The position numbers and the translations under genes are program-made. A stretch of DNA of 64,000 bases from Ottelia alismoides (taxonomy: Eukaryota; Streptophyta; Magnoliopsida; Alismatales; Hydrocharitaceae). Where the stretch lies: NCBI GenBank assembly GCA_037367405.1, contig JAZKJV010005538.1:216086-280085 (forward strand), read 5' to 3'. This document shows, one piece after another, positions 57,021 through 64,000 of this stretch (positions are counted from its first letter, which is position 1; each line of letters begins with the position of its first letter). The notes beneath the pieces are model-generated. The model did not search any database. It saw only the letters and a program-made list of their open reading frames with translations, and was not told where the DNA came from.

Positions 57021-58200
57021 TAAGTTTAGTGCTTAATATGTTTTCTTTGAGTTCTTTCTTGCTTTCTAAAAATAATCGTGGAGAATTAATCTTATTCTCT
57101 ATTAGTCGACAATATTGTCGATACGATATTTTCTCTTACTTACAACTTACGAGTTACCTACCTTCCGACAAATCGCAAAAGTTCCATTCACCGCTTGATA
57201 CATATGAGTCCACATCATCACTTCATAGTGGTTGTTCATGATTCCAACTCATTTATAAACATCGCTTTGTTGAAGGATATGAGAAAACACAGTCATCTAT
57301 ATCTTCTACCACAACAAAGTGACTTTACAGTGACATTTTCAAACCGTCGTTATATAATCTGTTATTAAATATATAATTGTAATATTAGTCGTGTGAAATC
57401 ATTTTTTATATCTGAAATTTACAACGAATGCCATTTTTCGTGATCTTTTCGTTGCCTCCTCTGTCACTTATATCGCAATATCATTCCTTGTTCCTCCGAT
57501 TGGCGATACACAAAAATGTAGGTAAAATAATCATTTATCTCCTATTTTTTTCCATTATTCATTTATTACCTTGTTGTATGGTAAGGCAGGATGTTCTTTT
57601 TTGTTGTACTTTCGTGATCTTTTTTGATTTAAGTACGGTGTGTTGATATGAAGATAGTATGACATGTTGATATTTTAGATTCTTCATATTTATTTCCCAT
57701 TATTTGATTCAATACCTGATATTGATATATGATGGTCTCTTGATGTTGATATACAGATACTATGGCACGTTGATTAAAGTGTTCATGATTGTTTTAATTG
57801 ATATATGTACCTATCATTTTAATTGTGGAAATTTGTCTTGAACAATTTCCTATAAACTCTAGGGTTGTTGTTCTATATGAATAAACATCAAACTTTTAGG
57901 GTGATGATTAATAATTAGCCTTCAAATCCCTCCTCTCGATATGTCACACTTGGAGGAAGAGGATAGCTAAGTTTGCGATTGTAAGATTAATATGGATGCT
58001 ACAAGTTTGACGAAAAATGGATTGATCTATTATTTATTTTAATTTACAAAAAGAATCTCTATTTTCCATTAACCAATGAAGAGGAAATATAGTTTAGGAA
58101 TTGCAATTATATATCGTTACTTTTTGAATGAGATGCCCTATTACGAGAGATGCGGGTATGTTTGTATTTAATTGTATATTTCTATTTATTTTATTAGTTA
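57021..58200. other. Unassigned AT-rich spacer
   Basis: No supported gene. A segment at 57,305-57,400 (CACAACAAAGTGACTTTACA, then TTTTCAAACCGTCGTTATAT) looks like the end of a plant DNA-transposon derivative, but I cannot find its partner end. The 57.65-57.80 kb part repeats a TGTTGATAT/TTGATATA phrase. Confidence 0.4.
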
Positions 58201-58216
58201 TACTTGATATATTAGT

Positions 58217-58591
58217 GAGGATAGGGAGCCTACTTCATGAAGTAGGTAACCTTACCTACTTCATGTCTATTTTGATTTTTTTTTGAATAATACCACCATA
58301 GATTTTCATAACTATATCCCTCTAATATGGCATTCAAATTACATCAGAAACAGAGACTCTTATGCCCTCCATTCAAAACAGGCCGATTACAACAATTTTA
58401 AAATCGTTAAAATTACCTTTTTTAAATGAAGGGCATAAAAGTCTCTGTTTCCGAAGAAATAGGAATGACATATTAAAGAGATATAGTGAAAAAAATCTAT
58501 AATGGTATTTTCCGAAAAAATGAAAAAATTAACCAAAATGTGCATGAAGTATGTAAGGCTACCTACGCCATGAAGTAAGCTCCCTTTTCTC
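58217..58591. mobile_element. MITE with long terminal inverted repeats, 375 bp
   Basis: The left half starting GAGGATAGGGAGCCTACTTC and the minus-strand right half starting GAGAAAAGGGAGCTTACTTC pair imperfectly over about 160 bp, so the element is essentially a foldback. Both ends carry a CTACTTCATG motif repeated twice. A direct repeat TATTAGT flanks it (58,210-58,216 and 58,592-58,598). The long inverted repeats suggest a Mutator-type MITE, although 7 bp is short of the usual 9-bp duplication. No coding capacity. Confidence 0.8.
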
Positions 58592-58789
58592 TATTAGTAT
58601 ATATTTTCTTTCAGATCACTCTTACTTGAGGCCTTAACAATTATGTTCCTCCATTTATTGGTACACAACTTGTGCCCCTACCTTCTTTCGTCATTAACAC
58701 TAGTGCACTTCTGTTAGTTTTGTCGCAATGAGATAAACCAAACCACAGTTATATGCAAAGTAAAGTCTAATTAAGTAATTTTCTTACAA

Positions 58790-59745
58790 TTGCATCCATA
58801 TAATTTTAGGATCAGACGATGTTCTTGGAAGTGGGGTTACAACTCCGTCCCCATCGTCTCCCTCCTCTGCCCCAAGGCTCCAACCCAACCTCCACCCTCG
58901 ATCCTCTATCATTCAGCCCGAGCCACCTGCTTAGCCCTGACCTCCTCCACCCACCCCCACTGCATAAATTGTCATGGTGTCCTCTCCTCACCTCATCATC
59001 CCAGACTTCCTCCATCCTCGAGTCCCCTCTAAACCTCTTATATCCCCTCCCCTATCCTCCCCACTACCATCCTTACACCTCTTTAGCTTGCGGCGTGGTT
59101 TGGAGTGGTGGTCATTGATATGCTCCTCAGGGCCATAGTGAAGAGCGGGTGGAGATGATGGGGCTGAAGGAGCACTACCATGAGGGAGAAACAACAATGG
59201 TGATGTTGGCTCGCAAGAGAATTAGACCAGCGAAGCGAGTGTTGGTGGAGATGATGAGCATGATGGATAGGCTGCGAGGGTGACAACGTTAGATGCAGGA
59301 CTGACTATTTGGAAGCGAACACATGGGGCATTGGCCAACAATGTTCAATCACCGATGGAGGGGAATGTAGAGGTCCCAACCCTCATCCTCAAGCTTGGAG
59401 CAGAGGGGCTGGGCGAGGATTTAGGGTAGAGGAACTGGGGGTGGGAGTTGCGGAGGATATCGAAGGGAGCGACTCATCGTCAAGCTTGAGGTAGTGGGGT
59501 TGGGCAGAGGAGCTAGGCATGGAGTGGGTGTGGAGAGAGAGTTGCAGAGGACGTACCTTGATCTTGGGGCGAAGGGACTGGATGTAGGATATTCATCATT
59601 TATGGCATCCTTGTTGGAAGGATCTAGTGATGAGAAAGTTTATCTCACTGAGTATCATAGCCGTGGGCAGGGGACGAAGGAGGTCAAGAGAAAACGAGGA
59701 AGAGGGTGGCTAAAAGCGAGATTTTGTGTGGTCTAAAAGTTGATT
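58790..59745. other. GC-richer region without a recognised gene
   Basis: CT-rich on the plus strand to about 59,080, then GA-rich. Overlapping frames up to about 100 codons exist on both strands but have no known domain. At 59,390-59,550 two degenerate copies of a unit CAAGCTTG(GAG)...GGGCTGGGCGAGGA...GGAGTTGCGGAGGA occur. A decayed gene or LTR interior is possible. Confidence 0.4.
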
Positions 59746-60368
59746 TTTTATCAAGTCTTTGCATCACACTTAATATTGGCAATTCATATATAATAATACA
59801 ACATGTCTAGATGATACATAAATGTAAAGTGGACATGTCAATCACAAGGGCCTACCAAGCCAATCACAAGGATCGATCCACAAGGGCCTAACAAGCCAAT
59901 CACAATTTCTTGATGTTTTTTTTCAAATTTAATTTGATTTTTAATGTGAGCAGATGAGAAATTTTCATTTATTTTATGCCAAAAGACCTTCCAGCAAGAT
60001 TAAGCATAACATGGAGATACTTGCAATTCTTTTTTCAAAATAAAAATAAAGTAACGAGCAAATTGTAGCAAACATATTTTGGAACTAAAGTTACCAAAGT
60101 ATTCTTATTATTAAAGAAATTGCATTAAGATCTTTAATTCTAATCAACTTAAGAAAAATAAGTAGAGAAATAAAAAGAGGTGGGAGAGCATGCTCTTCTC
60201 AAAAAGGGACTTGGAGCACTAGAAAGAAAGGAGAAGATGGAGGAGAGGTGGTAGTTGAGCATGGACGGCTGGAAAACGGAGGATGGAGATGGTTCGTGGC
60301 CAGCTCATGGACGACTGGGCATGTGACCTTAGTGCACAATGACTGGTGAGGCGCACAAGAGAGGTCAA
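59746..60368. other. Spacer with short repeats
   Basis: A short repeat AGCCAATCACAAGGAT / AGCCAATCACAATTTC with CACAAGGGCCTAACAAG lies around 59,835-59,910. Otherwise nothing recognised before the LTR at 60,369. Confidence 0.5.
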
Positions 60369-60377
60369 TGATGAATC

Positions 60378-60537
60378 TGCATTTCATCATCTTTATTCAT
60401 TTATTTTAGCTTAAAATCTCTTCTTAAACATCTGCAAATATTAATAAATCTATGTCTTGCATTTCATCATCTTTATTCATTTATTTTAGCTTAAAATCTC
60501 TTCTTAAACATCTGCAAATATTAATAAATCTATGTCT
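60378..60537. repeat. Tandem duplication, 80-bp unit, in LTR E
   Basis: TGCATTTCATCATCTTTATT at 60,378 recurs at 60,458. The two copies are identical over their length, so the duplication is recent. Confidence 0.9.
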
Positions 60538-61668
60538 TATTATTTGTTATTCTTTTGTAAATAATGTATAAATATCATTATTTTAACCTAAAATAAAAAA
60601 TATAGAAATAAAGGAAAAAGAAAGAGAAGAACGATTATATATATGCAATGAATACATGCTGACTCAAACACTGAGAGAAAGTCAAGACTTGACCTTATCG
60701 ACAAGCAATAAAGTAGGGGGAGATAAGGCCTCTTTGAGAAAAATAAAGAAAATTCAATTACATTCATCTTGTACAATGCCATTATCTGCATATATTCCCT
60801 ATTCTATTTTATTTATCACTCAATTCATCTCAAATAAAAATATTTTCTTCTTGGAAGTTATTCATATAAATAAGTTGTAAATATAAAAAATAGTTGCAAG
60901 AAGATTCATTGTATATCGTGTAAATAACAACACTTCGAAAAAAATCGTAAAGTGTAACTTACCAGACTCATATATTCTCCATAAAAATTAAAAATAAAGA
61001 AAACTCATTTTTATTATAATCTAAAAAAAATAAGCTTTAAAATAAAAGTGGTTCATTAAAATCAGAGTTCAAATGCAAAATATGATTTTTTGGAGTTTAT
61101 TATATATTGTGCATGTACTATATATTGTGTGAATACATTATTTCTATTTTTATGCACATATTGGTTTATATTATATTTTAGATATTTGTATATATTTTAT
61201 ATCAGCCAAGAAAAATGCCAATAAAAATTACAAAAGTCAAATTCATAAAACAAGTTATTGTATATATTATACATGTACTACTATGTATATATTGTAAATA
61301 CATCTATTTATTTAACTTAATAATTTGTCTCATAAAAATAAAATAAAAATATATTTATAATCATTGAAAAATGCTGTAAATAAATAAAATATTGATTTAT
61401 GTATATATTTGTAAAAATTAAATTATTAAAAATCAATCTGTTGTATATATATGTATAAATACCTGTGAATAAATGCTAATATTTATTTTAACCTATTTAT
61501 TTAATTTATTAAAATCACCATAAATAAGATTATTTAATTATTAACATGTTATATTTGCATTATTATTTATTTAAATTCATTTTTTGATTTTGATTTTAAT
61601 TTATTTAATATTTTTGCTTTTTGCCCTTATTTTCTTTTGTCTTATTCTAAGTCGGGTCCTGATTGGTT

Positions 61669-61696
61669 AGACCCGGGTCTGTTGACCGAGGTCAAC
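61669..61696. promoter_or_regulatory. Palindrome and W-box pair, LTR E
   Basis: AGACCCGGGTCT (61,669-61,680) is a 12-bp palindrome in place of the G-box palindrome of A and B. It is followed directly by GTTGACCGAGGTCAAC (61,681-61,696), the inverted W-box pair. Confidence 0.6.
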
Positions 61697-61902
61697 CTCA
61701 CCTCTTTTCATCCCACCTGATTATTCTCCTCATCGGAGCTTATTCCTTGATTTTTCTAACGAGATCCGACCATCGTTTCTATCTGCTTTCTTCACGAAAT
61801 TTCTTACCCAAATAAAGGCCAATCTCGTTCGATATTCATTTTCAAATAACCCTCCTCGGTTCACACGCTCTTCATGATTAAATTTTTGTTGTCACCTCCA
61901 TC

Positions 61903-61910
61903 TATAAATA
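61903..61910 (+). promoter_or_regulatory. TATA box, LTR E
   Basis: TATAAATA followed by a CCCTCTCC pyrimidine tract, about 210 bp after the W-box pair. The likely transcription start of element E lies some 30 bp downstream. Confidence 0.6.
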
Positions 61911-63088
61911 ACCCTCTCCTTATCTCCTCCCTTACTGATCCATTTTCTGTGAATTCCTTCACCCGAGATTGATCAAGGAGTGTCGAGGTGGTGACAACAC
62001 CTCATCCACCTCAATTGGGAGCATAAGGGAGTGATGGAGGACATTATACAACTTTATCATCGGAGATCGTCGGAGGATGATCGAGCTTCTCTGAATTCCA
62101 CAGCATATCAAGGCCGACCACTTCCATACACCGTAGGATAATCGTAGATAGTTTCTTTCAATCCCTTTTCTTAATTTTGCATTTAATTTTTTGTTGTAGT
62201 GATAATTTTGATCATCTCCTTTCCACCTCCGATCTGCTCAATCGAAGCTTCACAATTACCATCATCATCGACGATCTACACTACATATCACCCATACCTT
62301 CTCCATCTTCTTTCATAGTATGAACACCTCCAGATCACATCGGATCTGGAGTCCGATCTCCACTCTGTTTGCCTTCACCGGAGATCCTCAATCCCTCCAT
62401 TTATTATGTTATATGTTTAATAATGTTGGCTAGAACCTTCATTTTCGAGCAATAAATCTTTTGCAGGTGCTTATGAATCTTCAGAGCACGATTGCATATA
62501 TGGAGCTAGAACTTAGCTGCTTCTCACCAGAGCTTCCAGATCCGCCAACAATCGTCATCGAGCATCATTACTCTTTCTGATCGACGAAGGAGAAACGTCA
62601 GAAAGTCAACAACCCTTCAGGAGATGATTAGGGTGGAGATCGAGCGAGATGTGCTCGATCGAACTTCGCCTGAGTCGACCTTCAATCTTGTTCTTCTAAC
62701 ATCGCTCGTAACCATATGATCAAGAAATGCATGGCCTAGTTTACATCAAGAGCATTGAAGCTAACCCCAAATGTGGTCCGTTGATCTAGATCTTCAGCAT
62801 CCACTCACAGCTGTCAGATCAACACGAGATAGCATGCACTCGGTGAACATTTACATCCCAAGCCCTGCATTTATCTAATTTTGTAAGTAAATCATACTTT
62901 AACGTGTGTCATATTATGCGTGTTTGAAGAATTGCAATATCGTACCTCTGGTTTATTTTAAGTTCAGTTTAGTCCTTTTTGAATTGTATAAATGTGCATC
63001 TGACTTGTGGTTTATTTACAATATAGATCTTGTGTCTATTTTGTTTCTGGATGTACCTTGGAAATAAAATATTGGCCAATAGGATCAT

Positions 63089-63113
63089 GCCAGCGCGACT
63101 CACAGGCGCTGGC
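63089..63113. promoter_or_regulatory. GC-rich stem-loop, LTR E
   Basis: Arms GCCAGCGC and GCGCTGGC around a 9-nt loop, in the position of the stem-loops of LTRs A and B. Confidence 0.5.
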
Positions 63114-64000
63114 AAGCGCCATTTTGGTGAAATTGCAATTATATCCTTGCATTTTGATTTTGTTATCCGTTTCATCCACTAGATAACTTTTTCTTGCACG
63201 TAAGTCCATGTGCTTCATTTTATAATCTGTTTATTAATAAAGGTTAATAAATAGCTAATCTCATTTAAAATTCCTCAAAAATTATCTTAGGTTTCTGCTA
63301 ATCACTTCTTTAAGCACTAATTTTTATTTTACATTTTATTTTGTTTTATTATTTCTAATAAATCTATAAGACACTTTATTTTCTCCATTTGTTGTACTTA
63401 ACTAATAAGAATTATAAAAATTGCATGAAAAATTCAGAAAAAAAATATGTGTTTATGTGATTTTATTTGTTTTAATTTATGTGCAAAATTTACTTTAAAA
63501 TTTCTTATAAAAACCTTAAAATAGTAAACATTAAAAAATATAAAAAACCATATAAAATCATCGAAAACTCCAAAAATTGTATAAAATACCTTTTTGAAAA
63601 CTTTTAAAAAATTATCTTCTTGCTTGTGTATGTTTCTTTGATTTATTTTACTTTATTTTATATTTAAAAACAAAACAAAAATCTTCTACATTTTCTGTTT
63701 GTGTTGTTTCCTATTTTTAAATATTTTGAGAATCCTAAAAAAATCTATAAGTCTTATAAAATCTTTAAAATAGTATAAAAATACTAAAAATCCAAAAATA
63801 TTTTCATTTGATTTTATGTATATGTTTCCCTTATTTTAACAATACAGAAAACATGCTTTCATTACATTTTCCTGTTATTCTTTGTATTTGTTTTCTTTTA
63901 TTAAAAATATAAAAAAAATTTAAAAAATATTAAAAAAATACAAAACCAGAAAAAAGGTATAAAAATTAAAAGTTCATCAAAAAATTAAAAAGATAAATAA

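Larger units (their letters stand above)
60369..64000 (+). mobile_element. Element E: LTR of the A/B family, runs off the window
   Basis: Starts TGATGAATCTGCATTTCATC, like the A LTR, and keeps its landmarks: AAGCAATAAAGTAGGGGGAG near 60,700; a palindrome and W-box pair at 61,669-61,696; TATA at 61,903; a stem-loop at 63,089-63,113; and the A-rich tail (ATCCAAAAATATTTTC, AAAATATTAAAAAAAT) to the window end. At 3.63 kb it is almost a full LTR; its end, PBS and interior lie beyond 64,000. Sequence divergence from A and B is large, so it is another subfamily. Confidence 0.75.

Noticed and set aside
58819..59118. Pro/Ser-rich frames in the 59-kb region
   Set aside because: CT-rich composition keeps both strands open; no conserved motif, splice pattern or promoter could be supported.
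1..64000. CRISPR arrays, bacterial operons, rRNA or intact tRNA genes, telomere repeats
   Set aside because: None is visible; the only tRNA-like signal is the A/B-box pair at 502-553, and the sequence is eukaryotic plant repeat DNA.

Overview
The window reads as intergenic heterochromatin of a flowering plant. It is AT-rich, I find no intact host gene, and almost all of it can be assigned to mobile elements of plant families: Athila-type Ty3/gypsy elements primed by tRNA-Asp, two CACTA (En/Spm) transposons, a small hAT-type element, a Mutator-like MITE and a decayed Ty1/copia gag. I cannot place the species. The only host-gene trace is a dead fragment of a leucine-rich-repeat receptor kinase of the IMK type near 2.3-2.6 kb.

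Layout. 0-2.6 kb holds old AT-rich tandem repeats, a tRNA-like Pol III promoter pair and the kinase fossil. 2,674-7,680 is a 5.0-kb CACTA element (TSD AAT) without a recognisable transposase. 7.7-9.9 kb is a relic gypsy LTR in minus orientation. 9,931-11,586 is the front part of another LTR of the same superfamily in plus orientation (fragment D).

11,587-47,275 is one nested block. The outer unit, element B, is a minus-strand Athila-like retrotransposon: 3' LTR 11,587-15,407, pol and gag 17.9-24.4 kb, last gag piece and leader 45.0-47.0 kb, primer-binding site 47,034-47,051 and a 222-bp stub of the 5' LTR. Its gag is interrupted in frame at a 3-bp ATG site by CACTA element C (24,384-45,018), which carries minus-strand remains of a TNP2-type transposase and a second En/Spm protein. 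C is itself interrupted, inside its subterminal palindrome array, by element A (31,140-44,913): a structurally complete retrotransposon with 3.82-kb LTRs about 1.5% diverged in the part I compared, TSD GCGAG, PBS and PPT, but encoding only a gag/protease-like ORF. Insertion order is therefore B, then C, then A. A and B belong to the same family, so B is the kind of element that could once have supplied reverse transcriptase and integrase to A.

47.3-64 kb holds possible LTR remainder, an hAT-like element (48,079-49,765; near-perfect 8-bp TSD), a very decayed minus-strand gypsy leader with PBS and LTR (49.8-52.6 kb), a copia-type gag fossil (54.2-54.9 kb), a 375-bp MITE (58,217-58,591), and from 60,369 to the window end the first 3.6 kb of another LTR of the A/B family (element E).

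Three features recur across the A/B family and deserve attention: a series of hairpins in the 3' noncoding region, most of which end in a copy of the element's own polypurine tract; a long palindrome with an adjacent inverted W-box pair at the same place in most LTRs although the palindrome sequence itself differs; and a decay pattern in which in-frame stops in element B are overwhelmingly amber (TAG), as expected from deamination of methylated CAG codons.
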